Positions 1-7,975 of a DNA stretch of 14,596 nt are shown here, one piece after another. Position numbers and translations under genes: made by a program. This DNA is from Coemansia sp. RSA 922 (lineage: Eukaryota; Kickxellomycota; Kickxellomycetes; Kickxellales; Kickxellaceae): positions 1 through 14,596 of the forward strand of contig JANBQS010000615.1 in assembly GCA_027577415.1 (NCBI GenBank), written 5' to 3'. Within the stretch, counting starts at the first letter, position 1, and the number at the start of each line of letters is the position of its first letter. The notes under the pieces were generated by a model, which saw only the letters and a program-made list of their open reading frames with translations, was not told where the DNA came from and did not search any database.

Positions 1-686
1 TCCTTCTTATCGCTTTTACGTCCCGAGTCGTCCACAGGTGGGATAGTCAACTGGTAAGGCATATTGAATCGATGCTGCTGCTCAGCAGCGACAAATTTAG
101 CTCTCTGCTGGTTATCTAGCACAACATACGTCGAATCGCCCAGCTGAGCCGTGCGCAAACGACCAGTAGCCAAGGACAAACTCATTACCAACTCTGTTGC
201 GCTTCCATAGGCCGGCACATTATCGAAGCGCATGCCAGCAAAAGCCCTGCGCATAATATCCTTGGGATCAGCCTCGTCAGAGTCATGCAACAAAAAAGTG
301 CGCTGAGCAGCATCGGCAGAATAGGCAGTAAGCGTACGACTGAATATCGATGGATCTATGCCAGACTCATTCCATCCACCAACTCCATCAGCTACGCCGT
401 AGACGAGGTTCTGTTTTATGCGAGCGTGAAACAAAGAGTCTTCGCCGCCATTGATCGCGTCCAAGCACTCGTAGGCTGATCCTTCCGCGACATCCAGCAC
501 TTGTACTTGGATAGGTGGTGCAAAGGCAATTGGCTCACGAGTCGCGCTATCATTGTTTTTGGTCTCTGCTTGGACCCGTCGTACATAGTCCTGTACGTAC
601 TTTGCCGCTGCGTGCTTGGATATCCATGCCGAGGCAAGAACCGCCTGAAAGCGCGGACCCAATGCAGCGTTAATTACCGACGGCAT
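1..686 (-). CDS. PTC7: PTC7-type PP2C protein phosphatase, 3' end cut by window edge
   Basis: Metal-dependent Ser/Thr phosphatase of the PPM/PP2C fold, PTC7/PPTC7 branch; in yeast and animals this enzyme is mainly mitochondrial and is linked to coenzyme Q biosynthesis and mitophagy control (family knowledge). The minus-strand frame is open from the ATG at 686 to base 1 (228 residues), so the C-terminal part lies outside the window. Visible motifs are GEDSLF (about 81-86), GVADGVGGW (97-105, including a metal-binding Asp), GSATELVMSLSL (161-172), QLGDSTYVVL (181-190) and QQHRFNMPYQL (203-213). These occur in the order and spacing of PTC7 proteins. The first 60 residues are rich in Ala, Arg and Lys with few acids up to about residue 40, which would fit a mitochondrial presequence, but this is inference. 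No intron is needed in the visible part. The 218-bp spacer to the next gene (687-904) holds two poly-A tracts and must contain this gene's promoter. Confidence 0.88.
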   Translation of the reverse strand, partial: MPSVINAALGPRFQAVLASAWISKHAAAKYVQDYVRRVQAETKNNDSATREPIAFAPPIQVQVLDVAEGSAYECLDAINGGEDSLFHARIKQNLVYGVADGVGGWNESGIDPSIFSRTLTAYSADAAQRTFLLHDSDEADPKDIMRRAFAGMRFDNVPAYGSATELVMSLSLATGRLRTAQLGDSTYVVLDNQQRAKFVAAEQQHRFNMPYQLTIPPVDDSGRKSDKK

Positions 687-904
687 ATATAGATTGTAAA
701 CAAATTTTGGCAATAAAGAGAAGAGAGGGAAAAATATTGGATTAATTGTGAAAATGCCTGGTGTGGAGATAAAAAAAAAAAAGAAAGAAAAAAAAGCGAG
801 ACTACAAAAAATCGCTCATACTCAGTGATCCCGATAATCTTGCAAGAATGTGGATATTACTACTATTTAGGTCATAAATAAAGAAAAAAAAAAAAGTTAT
901 ATTC

Positions 905-2368
905 CTACTCCTCATCGTCCTCCTCATCATCGTCGTCCTCGCCCTCCAGGGCCTCGAGCCTCTTGACCAGGGTCTCAGTCTGCTTGAGGAAGATAGCCTT
1001 GCCCTCGGGCCTGGCGCCCTTGGCGGCCCAGAAGATGATGGCCGAGTCAGACAGGACATCGGCGTTGTAGAGCTCAAAGACCATGCGGCCAAAGGACTTT
1101 GTGAGCTTTGGGTCGTCATAGACGTAGCGCTGGATGTGCTTGATGAGAGCAATCTCAGACTTGGGCTCGGTGGTAAGAACCTCAAGCACTGGCGCATAGC
1201 GCTTGACCTGGTTGAGCGCCTGCGTCTCAATCTGCTCAGAGCGCAGCGCCCAGTCGACCGCGCCAAGGACGCCGTCCCACACAAGCACAACAGCCAGGTG
1301 CTCGTCCCACTGGTTGGCACGCATGGCAGCCTTCGCCGCCTTGGCCAGGCGCAGATTGATAGCGCGCACGCCCTCCTCGTCGTCGTCCTCGTCAGCCACC
1401 TTGGCCTGGCGCAAAATATCGACGACATGAGCCACAAAGTTGTCGCGAGTAGCCACGTCGCGCGTGGCGCGGTAGACCTCGATCAGCTCGGGCATATCCT
1501 CGGCCTCAAAGTGGCGCTCGAAGCAGTCGTCGTCGCGCTTGTTGGGCGGGAAAAACTCCACCAGCTGGTTGTCCAGCTTGGCCTTGGCCAGCGCCTTGCT
1601 CAGCTGCGCCGGCGTGTTCTCCTGCAAATACACATGCAAGAGATCGGTGAAGAACCGCAGCCCAAGCCCGTCCTTCGTCAGATGCTCCTTCTGCAGGGCG
1701 CGAAGTGGCTCCATGCCCAGGAACCCAGTCGACACTAGTAGTCCAAAGCCCGTCGCCAGCTTTTTGTTGTCGGCCTCAGCGTACCGATGGATGTTCTCTA
1801 TAATGTGCTTGGCCGTATCGGCAAAGATGCGCTCAAGGTACTTGTAGCGCCGCGTCAGCTTGACAACCAAATTGGTCCAGTTCTTCGCCCCCGCCAAAAG
1901 CCGCTGCTGCTTTTCGGCCGCAGTGGCATCGCTGGCGTTATCGTCCGTGCTGGCCAGCACAAATAGGCTGACCGGGAGCTTGCCGCGCTCATCGTCATAC
2001 TCGATAATGCCACCAGGCGCAATAATGCCACCAGTGACGAGAACCTCAAAGAAAGTGTCACCGTAGCGGCGGTAGTCAAGCGTGTTACCAGCAGAGTCAA
2101 GTGCGCTGGAAATCTTGGCGTAGTCAGTGGGAGCAATGTCCTCGATTACTTGGAGAATGTTTTCGCGGAAATCTTCGGGCTCGTACTTGGCCGAGGCCTT
2201 TGCGTCACGCTACAATAGGAATACGTAATTATTTTAGCAAAAGAGTGTTTGGGAAAAAGCTACAACAATGTACTTGGTATTCAAATGATTTTGTTGTTTA
2301 CTCACTTTGCGAGCACGGATTTTAACACCATTCAAAGTAGGCTTTTCGTTGGAGACTTGAGTACTCAT
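905..2368 (-). CDS. BZW1: eIF5-mimic protein, BZW/5MP family (two exons)
   Basis: Translation regulator of the basic-leucine-zipper-and-W2 (BZW, 5MP) family, which mimics the C-terminal domain of eIF5, binds eIF2 and eIF3, and raises start-codon stringency (family knowledge). Exon 1 is 2306-2368 (21 codons, MSTQVSNEKPTLNGVKIRARK) and exon 2 is 905-2209. Joined they give 455 residues, slightly longer than the roughly 420 of animal BZW proteins. Family landmarks are the KPTLNGVKIRARKRD start, LDYRRYGDTFFEVLVTGG, the LTRRYKYLERIFADTAK region, LVEFFPPNKR, and a C-terminal W2 domain with an IFWAAKGARPEGKAIFLKQT segment followed by an acidic tail (GEDDDDEEDDEE). The start is fixed by the conserved exon 1; without it the exon 2 frame has no convincing N-terminus. 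A PPM phosphatase gene lies downstream and a GSKIP gene upstream, all on the same strand, with no sign of functional linkage. Confidence 0.93.
2210..2305 (-). other. Spliceosomal intron in the BZW gene (96 nt)
   Basis: On the minus strand the intron begins GTGAGT (2305-2300) and ends TTGTAG (last base 2210). It lies between codons (phase 0). Removing it joins KIRARK to RDAKAS, matching the basic N-terminal segment of BZW proteins. A short AAAATAATTAC stretch near the 3' side may hold the branch point, but I cannot fix it. Confidence 0.9.
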
Positions 2369-2676
2369 GAAGCAGGGCAGATTGGGCAGAGACTAGTAGT
2401 TAGTAGTAGCGCAATGTAGCGAAATAGGTGTGCTTATATAAAATATATATAAAAATGAGTATGAAGTTCGGCAAGTGAATCTTGTGGAACCAAAAAAAAA
2501 AGCAGAAGGGGGGCTCATAAAAGCAAGTAGTGGGGAGAGCCAGTAAAAAAACAGGCGGCTCACCCAACGGAGGACGACATGCGAGCCGCCGCTCACTACA
2601 CTTCCAATAAAGGGTCACAAGGCCCAAAGTGACAACATGACGCTTTTGATTCGACGCCACTTTCCCCCATTTATGT
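2369..2676 (-). promoter_or_regulatory. Upstream region of the BZW gene with TATA-like tract
   Basis: This 308-bp gap lies between two minus-strand genes, so it holds the BZW promoter and the 3' end of the GSKIP transcript. Read on the minus strand there is TATATAAG at 2440-2433, about 65 nt before the BZW ATG, inside a longer AT-only tract (2434-2455). A poly-A run lies near 2491-2500. No additional coding frame here looks real. Confidence 0.5.
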
Positions 2677-3090
2677 TCATTCCTGTGGTTTGCTATCATC
2701 ATCATCGCTGCCATCTTCTTCGCTGCCATCTTCTTCATCGTCGTCTTCTTGCTGGGCTGCTGCGATTGCCATCAGCCGTGTGCTCAATGCCTGATGCATA
2801 GCGCTGTTGAATGCCGGGCTCAGTGCTGACAGCAGCGCCGTCAGAGTCTCAAACGGCATGTCTACGAATCGCTTATACTTGGGATCACTCTCTTGTGTGA
2901 CAACATACCCCGATCTACTCAGCGCCACAACGATCGATGCCCTATCATCGAGCAAAGTCACCGTAGTATACGCCTTGAACTCTATAGTAGCTGGTAGCTC
3001 GTATGAATGGATGCCGTACGTGTGCGTTTTTAGCTCGGCAGTGAGTTCGGCTACTAGCCCCGCAGCAGTAGTTATTTGGTCCTTGTGCAT
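2677..3090 (-). CDS. GSKIP: GSKIP-domain protein with acidic C-terminal tail
   Basis: A 137-residue single-exon protein. The central and C-terminal part (about 20-110) resembles the GSKIP domain, which in animals binds GSK3-beta and the PKA regulatory subunit and also occurs inside CLU proteins (family knowledge). The best-matching stretch is residues 79-106, with PFETLTALLSALSPAF followed by an ALSTRL helix; it corresponds to the PYETVYSLLDTLSPAYREAF-type signature of GSKIP. Upstream, the segment around 34-66 (ATIEFKAYTTVTLLDDRASI and following) has the alternating pattern of the domain's beta sheet. The last 23 residues are almost entirely Asp, Glu and Ser, a tail that animal GSKIP lacks. 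The ATG at 3090 follows directly on the divergent promoter. The kinase-scaffold function is inferred from the domain only. Confidence 0.75.
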   Translation of the reverse strand: MHKDQITTAAGLVAELTAELKTHTYGIHSYELPATIEFKAYTTVTLLDDRASIVVALSRSGYVVTQESDPKYKRFVDMPFETLTALLSALSPAFNSAMHQALSTRLMAIAAAQQEDDDEEDGSEEDGSDDDDSKPQE

Positions 3091-3492
3091 TAAAGTGAGG
3101 CAAAATGTAAATATATGTGATATGTGGTGTGCTGTTTTGATTCTGTGAATGTGTATGTGGAATGTTGGTCTCGGCTGACTTCAAACCAGACTATAGCAAT
3201 AATGGGTACAAGGCAAGAATAAGAGATGTGTATGTGTTGTGTGACGTCTGGCTCTTTTTTGCTTCGCCCTTGGTCCCAAAGACGGAGGGATTGCTCTAAC
3301 GATTCTCACACTACCGCCCCCCTATATGTTCGAACAAGTATAAATAGAACAAAAATCGGATATCCAGAAAATTCCACACATCTTTCATTAAACCTGTACA
3401 ATCATTCAGAAGAGGGCCTTTTTCTTTTCTTTTTCTTTTTGTTTCCATCCATTTACAATTAATATATCTTTTTTATTTTCAGTTTAAAAGAC
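3091..3492. promoter_or_regulatory. Divergent promoter between GSKIP and UDP-sugar transporter genes
   Basis: The 402-bp gap separates two genes transcribed away from each other. For the plus-strand gene there is TATAAATA at 3339-3346, about 147 nt before its ATG, followed by a long pyrimidine tract (about 3417-3440) that would fall in the 5' leader. A CAG at 3480-3482 after a T-rich run could be a 3' splice site of a leader intron, but I found no matching donor. No coding sequence is supported here. Confidence 0.55.
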
Positions 3493-4650
3493 ATGACGGT
3501 GCCTTTACTATTTGGCGTACCGCTAAAGTACGTGTCACTCGTAGTGCTCACCGTACAGAACAGTCTACTGGTACTGATTATGCACTATTCGCGTATCGTC
3601 AGCGACGTACGTTACTTTACATCAACAGCCGTATTGCTCTGCGAACTGACCAAACTTTTGGTATGCCTATATTTGACAGCGCGGGAGAGCATGAACGAGA
3701 ACAAGGGCCGCCTGAATATGCGCCTACTATACACTGACGTATTTGGTGGAGACAGCTGGAAGATGCTGATACCGGCGGGACTATACACGATACAGAATAA
3801 CTTGCAGTATGTAGCCGTATCTTTACTAGACGCAGCTACGTTCCAAGTCACATACCAGCTGAAGATTCTGACCACCGCGCTATGCTCAGTCCTGCTTCTC
3901 GGTACGTCTCTGGGTACTATGCGTTGGGCGTCGCTATTCGCCTTGACGATGGGCATTATTCTCGTACAACTTCCTAGCGCACCCACTGTCAAGGTTGATG
4001 CCGGGGTATCTTCAAAGTTCATGGGTCTGGTCTCCGTACTCACTGCTTGCATGCTTTCGGGTCTGGCTGGAGTGTATTTTGAAAAAGTGCTCAAGGGCTC
4101 GCGCAAGTCAGTGTGGACACGCAACGTACAACTATCTTTGTTCTCCCTGCCTCCTGCACTATTTGGCGTATTGGTCGTCGATGGCTCGGGTGTCCGCTCT
4201 CAGGGTTTCTTTAACGGATATACTATCTGGACTGTGGCTGCTATTTCTCTCCAAGCATTTGGCGGACTCCTGGTCGCTGTTGTTGTCAAATACGCGGATA
4301 ATATTCTAAAGGGCTTTGCTACCAGTATTTCTATCGTCCTCTCTTGCCTGGTTTCCTTCTGGCTCTTTGATTTCCATATCACAACGCCATTTGTCCTCGG
4401 TACTGGTCTCGTCCTTTTTGCCACTTATATGTATGGCAAGCATAGCTCTGATAGTCCGCCGACAAAGTCTGCCGCCGCTACGCCTCTGCCTACATCTTCC
4501 GATTCGCGTCCGACTGACGAATACGCTGACTCGGACACCGATACTGCTAACAGTGAGAGCATTCCATTGAGTGACCTCATAGTACGCGATGACGATGATA
4601 TTGGCGCCAGTAAGAGCCCTTCCACTCGTCAGGCAAGTAAGCAAGACTAG
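3493..4650 (+). CDS. Golgi UDP-sugar transporter, SLC35A family (UDP-galactose / UDP-GlcNAc type)
   Basis: Nucleotide-sugar antiporter of the SLC35A family, which carries UDP-galactose or UDP-N-acetylglucosamine from cytosol into the Golgi lumen in exchange for UMP (family knowledge). It has 385 residues in a single exon; about ten hydrophobic segments fill residues 5-320. The diagnostic stretch runs from about 96 to 133: GLYTIQNNLQYVAVS, then LDAATFQVTYQLKILTTAL. Further family markers are GLAGVYFEKVLKGS (about 190-203), a WTRNVQLSLFS stretch just after it, and KYADNILKGFATSISIVLS (about 265-283). The C-terminal 60 or so residues are hydrophilic, Ser/Thr/Asp-rich and probably cytosolic. The relative is S. 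pombe gms1 or animal SLC35A2/A3; which sugar is carried cannot be read from the sequence, so no symbol is given. It is convergent with the CAF1 gene, whose stop lies 85 bp away; a short GA repeat (4702-4714) sits in that gap. Confidence 0.92.
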   Translation: MTVPLLFGVPLKYVSLVVLTVQNSLLVLIMHYSRIVSDVRYFTSTAVLLCELTKLLVCLYLTARESMNENKGRLNMRLLYTDVFGGDSWKMLIPAGLYTIQNNLQYVAVSLLDAATFQVTYQLKILTTALCSVLLLGTSLGTMRWASLFALTMGIILVQLPSAPTVKVDAGVSSKFMGLVSVLTACMLSGLAGVYFEKVLKGSRKSVWTRNVQLSLFSLPPALFGVLVVDGSGVRSQGFFNGYTIWTVAAISLQAFGGLLVAVVVKYADNILKGFATSISIVLSCLVSFWLFDFHITTPFVLGTGLVLFATYMYGKHSSDSPPTKSAAATPLPTSSDSRPTDEYADSDTDTANSESIPLSDLIVRDDDDIGASKSPSTRQASKQD

Positions 4651-4735
4651 TAACTCTTTTTTTAGTTGAGGTCATATATATTCGCAGATAGTATTATAAA
4701 GGAGAGAGAGAGAGAAAGGTTTAGCCTTGTGTGTG

Positions 4736-5626
4736 CTATGCGCCAACAACAGCAGATATGGCGGCAGCAGAATTCGTCGTCGCATTGGGTGCTGGAGACG
4801 CAGTGCTGCCGGCCTGTGCGTGGGTCTGGAAGATATGCGTACCCAATCCAAACAGATGACCCAGGTACTTTGGCTCATCGACTCTGTTCTCAAAGTACTT
4901 TTCGCGCAGCCTAAAGAACGTCATAGCCGTCAGCAGACTGTCAGATCCTGCCTGATGCTGCGGACCGATACGCGGGACCTCCAAGTCATCCGCCACGTCC
5001 TGCAACCCGCCCTTGAGCATACGACAACTGCGCATCATATACTTGATATCGTAGATACCCGGGAAAAACGTATGCAAAACCTCAAAGAACCCATCCTCAT
5101 CCTCTGGCAACGCGCGACATGTCAATAGTTTCAAAAGATATCCAAAGTCATAACCGCTGTGAAACGAAACCCACCGCACGTTCTTAAAAAGCACCATGCC
5201 AGAGTCAGTTAGTAGCTCGCCGAAATGCTGGGGGTCAATACCGTACTCCTCGTTCTTCATAAAATCAATACCCGATTTAGTCAGCAAATCAATAGACTCT
5301 TGTGCGTACATGTCCGAAGATAAGCTAAACTTGAAGTTGAACTGCCAAGAGCATACGCCTGGTGCCGGTGTACCGTTCTCATCCATTAGGGTGATTCCTA
5401 GCTGGATTATGTTCAGTATATCGGCGTTACAGCGCAGCAACTGATAGTGGTAGTCTGACGTAGAACTGAATGGGCCGATGGGTCGTGCTACTACGCCGGG
5501 GAACTCGGTATCCATGGCTATGTAGTTGTATTTGTCTATGAGCCGTCGGATCACGCCAAACTCTTCCTCTAGATTGCTTTCCCACACATCGCGAATCATA
5601 TACGTGCTTCCTCCATTGTCGGCCAT
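4736..5626 (-). CDS. POP2: CAF1/POP2 deadenylase of the CCR4-NOT complex
   Basis: Catalytic 3'-5' poly(A) ribonuclease of CCR4-NOT that shortens mRNA tails in the cytoplasm (family knowledge). The 296-residue single-exon protein has the family's usual length; human CNOT7 has 285. All DEDD-superfamily catalytic positions are present: D39 and E41 in AMDTEFPG, D160 in SFHSGYDFGYLLK, and H224 with D229 in GPQHQAGSDSLLT. The N-terminal IRDVWESNLEEEFGVIRRLI and the PGIYDIKYMMRSC segment are also typical. Unlike S. cerevisiae Pop2, which has altered catalytic residues and a long N-terminal extension, this protein looks fully active and starts directly at the nuclease domain, as in S. pombe and animals. 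The last 25 residues are a low-complexity Ala/Ser/Asn tail. It shares a divergent promoter with SFT2. Confidence 0.97.
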   Translation of the reverse strand: MADNGGSTYMIRDVWESNLEEEFGVIRRLIDKYNYIAMDTEFPGVVARPIGPFSSTSDYHYQLLRCNADILNIIQLGITLMDENGTPAPGVCSWQFNFKFSLSSDMYAQESIDLLTKSGIDFMKNEEYGIDPQHFGELLTDSGMVLFKNVRWVSFHSGYDFGYLLKLLTCRALPEDEDGFFEVLHTFFPGIYDIKYMMRSCRMLKGGLQDVADDLEVPRIGPQHQAGSDSLLTAMTFFRLREKYFENRVDEPKYLGHLFGLGTHIFQTHAQAGSTASPAPNATTNSAAAISAVVGA

Positions 5627-5969
5627 GCTATGTCAAACAGTCGTTGTGTGTCTATGTTGGAAAAGGTAGCGTGGTGATTGAAATGTAAAAGAGTAATGCG
5701 CATTTGCTGAATTGAATAAAGGACAAAGAGGGAAAAGGGGCAGAAAAAGCGGGTCTTTATTTTTTCTTTCGGACAATAGCTGCTTGTGTATGCTGATTGG
5801 CTATGAATTTGGAACACGTGTTGTGAGCTGAGTCGCCCCACTTAGGAACGTCAAGCGTGTGGCTTCTTGGCAAGGAAAGGGCGGCCTTTGAACGAAAGCG
5901 ACCTTTTTTGGCTTTCATAACTTTCAATTTTATATATATTTTTCACTTTTCATCTAGCGCAAATTAAGC
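5627..5969. promoter_or_regulatory. Divergent promoter between CAF1 and SFT2 with palindromic E-box
   Basis: The 343-bp gap between two divergently transcribed genes contains a perfect 10-bp palindrome, AACACGTGTT (5813-5822), centred on the bHLH site CACGTG. An inverted CCAAT (ATTGG) lies at about 5797-5801, and a TATA-rich tract (about 5931-5940) sits some 30-40 nt before the SFT2 ATG. The E-box is roughly central (187 bp from CAF1, 148 bp from SFT2), so it could serve both genes; that is inference. Confidence 0.5.
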
Positions 5970-6629
5970 ATGTCTTCTTTCCGGGACGCCCTCAGTGGGC
6001 TCAAGACGTCGTCAACGCCCAACTATACGCCGCTACCCTCTACACAAGCCGAGGCCAGTGGCAGCGGCGGCGGGTTCTTTGGCAATCTGCGTGAAGGCGC
6101 GAGCAGTTTCGTGTCGAATACGGGCAACACGTTATCGGGACTAACAGGATTCGGCAGCGACGACTCTGCGGTAAATACTAGTAACCGCGGCGAATGGTTT
6201 GGCTTAACGCTGATGCAGCGGTGGGTGGGCTTTGCTGGGTGTGCGGTATTGGCGCTGTTCTGCTATATGCTTGCGTTTATGGCGCTGCCGCTGATGATAG
6301 TGTCGCCGCAAAAGTTTGCCACGGCATTTTCGCTGGGCAGCTTGTCGACGATATCGGGGATTGCACTGCTGAGAGGACCTAGGGCGCATACTCAGCATAT
6401 GGTGTCGCGGGAGAGACTGGTGTTTACGTTGACGTATTTCGGGTCTGTGTTTTTCACGCTGTTTTTCTCGGCTATTGCGCACTCGTATCTCGGCACGTTG
6501 TTCTTTGTTATTATTCAGATTATTGCCCTGGTGTGGTACGTCGTGTCGTACTTTCCGGGCGGCTCGGCCGGGCTGCAGTCAACGACAATGAACTTGGCTG
6601 GCGGAGCGCGTACTCTTTTGCCGTTCTAG
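5970..6629 (+). CDS. SFT2: SFT2-family Golgi vesicle transport protein
   Basis: Four-helix membrane protein of the SFT2 family, which acts in fusion of endosome-derived vesicles with the late Golgi and was found genetically with the syntaxin Sed5 (family knowledge). The 219 residues comprise a soluble N-terminus (1-80) rich in Ser, Gly and Thr, then LMQRWVGFAGC (81-91), which is the family entry motif. Four hydrophobic segments follow at about 87-110, 116-134, 151-171 and 173-194. The loop LLRGPRAHTQHMVSRERL (133-150) between helices 2 and 3 and the exit motif VVSYFPGGSAGL (191-202) are characteristic. The length matches fungal homologues. Stop to the next gene's likely ATG is 147 bp on the same strand. 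Confidence 0.93.
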   Translation: MSSFRDALSGLKTSSTPNYTPLPSTQAEASGSGGGFFGNLREGASSFVSNTGNTLSGLTGFGSDDSAVNTSNRGEWFGLTLMQRWVGFAGCAVLALFCYMLAFMALPLMIVSPQKFATAFSLGSLSTISGIALLRGPRAHTQHMVSRERLVFTLTYFGSVFFTLFFSAIAHSYLGTLFFVIIQIIALVWYVVSYFPGGSAGLQSTTMNLAGGARTLLPF

Positions 6630-6776
6630 ATTAATTAATTTGTTGAATCACTCCCCCGCATCACATGTTTATTTGATAAAAAGGATCGACCACGCTGTAA
6701 TATGGTATGCATGCGTGCGCGGGGTTACACGGGCTCCTTTTTTTTCCTTTTAAATAGCGCGTCTCTAAGGAACACG

Positions 6777-7889
6777 ATGGCTCTCTTTCGTTCTTTGACT
6801 CCATTTTCAATATTATTTATTATTAATTGTTTATTAGCTATGACAGTCGCTACCTTGCCTCCCAGCCCCGGCGTCACTGTGGGGCGCAACGTCGACACAG
6901 TCGTAGGCATTGTTGACGCTCTGATTTCGTCGCCGGTGTGCGCGCTGCTCATGGCTGCCAATGCGTTTATGCGCGGGGCGCTGACCAGCCCATGGATGGG
7001 CGCATACACCGCGCTGTTTGCGGCTCGTGCTGGCTCGCAGTGGCTGCAGCGCCGGAGCCGAGCCGCGAGGGGGCCAGTCGACTGGGCCAAGCAGGTGATT
7101 CTGGTGACAGGCGGATCGCATGGGATCGGGCTGAGCCTCGTGCAGAAGCTGGCCAAGACCGGAGCGCGCATCGCAGTAGTCAGCCTTGCTCGCATGCCCG
7201 AGCCCGTGGCCAGCAACGTCACGCAGTACATATGCGATCTGTCTGACCCGCAAGCACTGGAGCAGGCGGTGGACTCGGTCGAGCGCGATCTGGGATCAGT
7301 GACGATGCTTGTCAACAACGCGGGCACTGTCTGCCCGCTGCTGGTGAGCGAGCAGAGCGCGGCTGACATTGAGCGCGTCGCACGCGTCAATTTCGTGGCG
7401 CCCATGCTCCTCACGCGTCGCGTACTCCCCGGCATGCTCCGGCCCGAGTGCCCGCGCGCGCACATAGTCTTTGTGGCGTCGGTGCTGGCGTACATTGGCG
7501 TGCCGCAGCTGGCGACGTACACGGCGTCGAAGGCCGGCGTGGCGCTGTTCCAAGAGTCGCTGAGCCTCGAGCTGCGCCATCGCTTGGGCGCGGGCGACAG
7601 AGTGCGCTCGACGGCGGTGTTTCCCTCAAAGGTGGCGTCGGGCATGTTCAGCGGCCTTGATCTGCCGCAGTGGCTGAGCCCCGAGCTTGCGCCTGAGCAC
7701 GTGGCGGATGCCATCTTCTGCGCGCTGCGCGACGGCCAGGACGGCGAGATCAACCTTCCGCTGTTTGCCATTGTTGCGCCGCTGTACATGTTCCTGCCCC
7801 GCGCCGGCCGCCGCCTGGTCCACTGGGTCGGAAACAGCCTCGACAGCATGCGCGGCTTCAAAGGCCACGCCAAGCCCGAGGCTCTTTGA
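6777..7889 (+). CDS. Membrane-anchored short-chain dehydrogenase/reductase, SDR16C (RDH10/DHRS3-like)
   Basis: Classical NAD(P)-dependent SDR. From the chosen start (370 residues) there is a hydrophobic N-terminal anchor at about 8-26 and further hydrophobic stretches up to about 85. The Rossmann domain follows: cofactor loop TGGSHGIG (111-118), a CDLSDP stretch, NNAG (180-183), active-site N205, S235 in VFVASVLAYIG, and the YTASK motif with Y248 and K252. The usual post-catalytic PG is replaced by FPSKVASGM. Layout and motifs resemble SDR16C enzymes (RDH10, DHRS3, 17-beta-HSD11), which act on retinoids, sterols or other lipids at the ER or lipid droplets; the substrate here is unknown. Ketodihydrosphingosine reductase is a less likely alternative. 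The frame extends to an ATG at 6702, but 6777 has a better context and starts directly at the anchor, and the extension covers a T-rich stretch that looks like leader. Confidence 0.82.
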   Translation: MALFRSLTPFSILFIINCLLAMTVATLPPSPGVTVGRNVDTVVGIVDALISSPVCALLMAANAFMRGALTSPWMGAYTALFAARAGSQWLQRRSRAARGPVDWAKQVILVTGGSHGIGLSLVQKLAKTGARIAVVSLARMPEPVASNVTQYICDLSDPQALEQAVDSVERDLGSVTMLVNNAGTVCPLLVSEQSAADIERVARVNFVAPMLLTRRVLPGMLRPECPRAHIVFVASVLAYIGVPQLATYTASKAGVALFQESLSLELRHRLGAGDRVRSTAVFPSKVASGMFSGLDLPQWLSPELAPEHVADAIFCALRDGQDGEINLPLFAIVAPLYMFLPRAGRRLVHWVGNSLDSMRGFKGHAKPEAL

Positions 7890-7974
7890 CACGCATTCAC
7901 TCAACTATATATACACATATATATTTAGCCCTCTCTCTCTTTTTACTCGTGTTAGCCAATATGATACTCTGCTA
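7890..7974 (+). promoter_or_regulatory. Short spacer and TATA-rich tract upstream of MSH4
   Basis: Only 85 bp separate the dehydrogenase stop from the MSH4 ATG. The spacer has a near-palindromic AT/AC tract (TATATATACACATATATAT, 7906-7924), a CT-rich run (7930-7944) and then a minimal upstream reading frame. Either the promoter extends into the upstream gene's 3' end or it is very short. Confidence 0.45.
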
Positions 7975-7975
7975 A
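7961..7975 (+). other. Minimal uORF overlapping the MSH4 start (TAATG)
   Basis: ATG ATA CTC TGC TAA encodes four residues. Its stop codon shares one base with the MSH4 ATG (TAATG, 7973-7977). If transcription starts upstream of 7961, ribosomes would meet this frame first, and MSH4 would rely on leaky scanning or reinitiation. Confidence 0.4.

Noticed and set aside
802..1437. Arg/Ser/Leu-rich antisense-type frame inside the BZW gene
   Set aside because: Low-complexity composition is typical of a shifted frame; the BZW frame on the same strand is conserved.
1136..1738. 200-codon plus-strand frame across the BZW gene
   Set aside because: Shadow of the real minus-strand gene, rich in Leu, Val and His without a family pattern.
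2431..2455. AT-only tract as an origin of replication
   Set aside because: Too short and best explained as the BZW TATA region. Fungal origins cannot be called from AT content alone.
6702..6776. Upstream ATG of the dehydrogenase gene
   Set aside because: The extra 25 residues include a run encoded by a T-rich stretch typical of fungal leaders; the start at 6777 begins directly at the membrane anchor. It is not excluded.
6725..7900. Long antisense frame (391 codons) opposite the dehydrogenase gene
   Set aside because: The plus strand carries a full SDR with all motifs. The antisense frame is a by-product of GC-biased third positions and has no recognisable domain.
7687..7974. N-terminal extension of the MSH4 frame into the dehydrogenase gene
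   Set aside because: It overlaps conserved SDR coding sequence in another frame and translates to Arg/Ser-rich sequence unlike MSH4. The ATG at 7975 is the sensible start.
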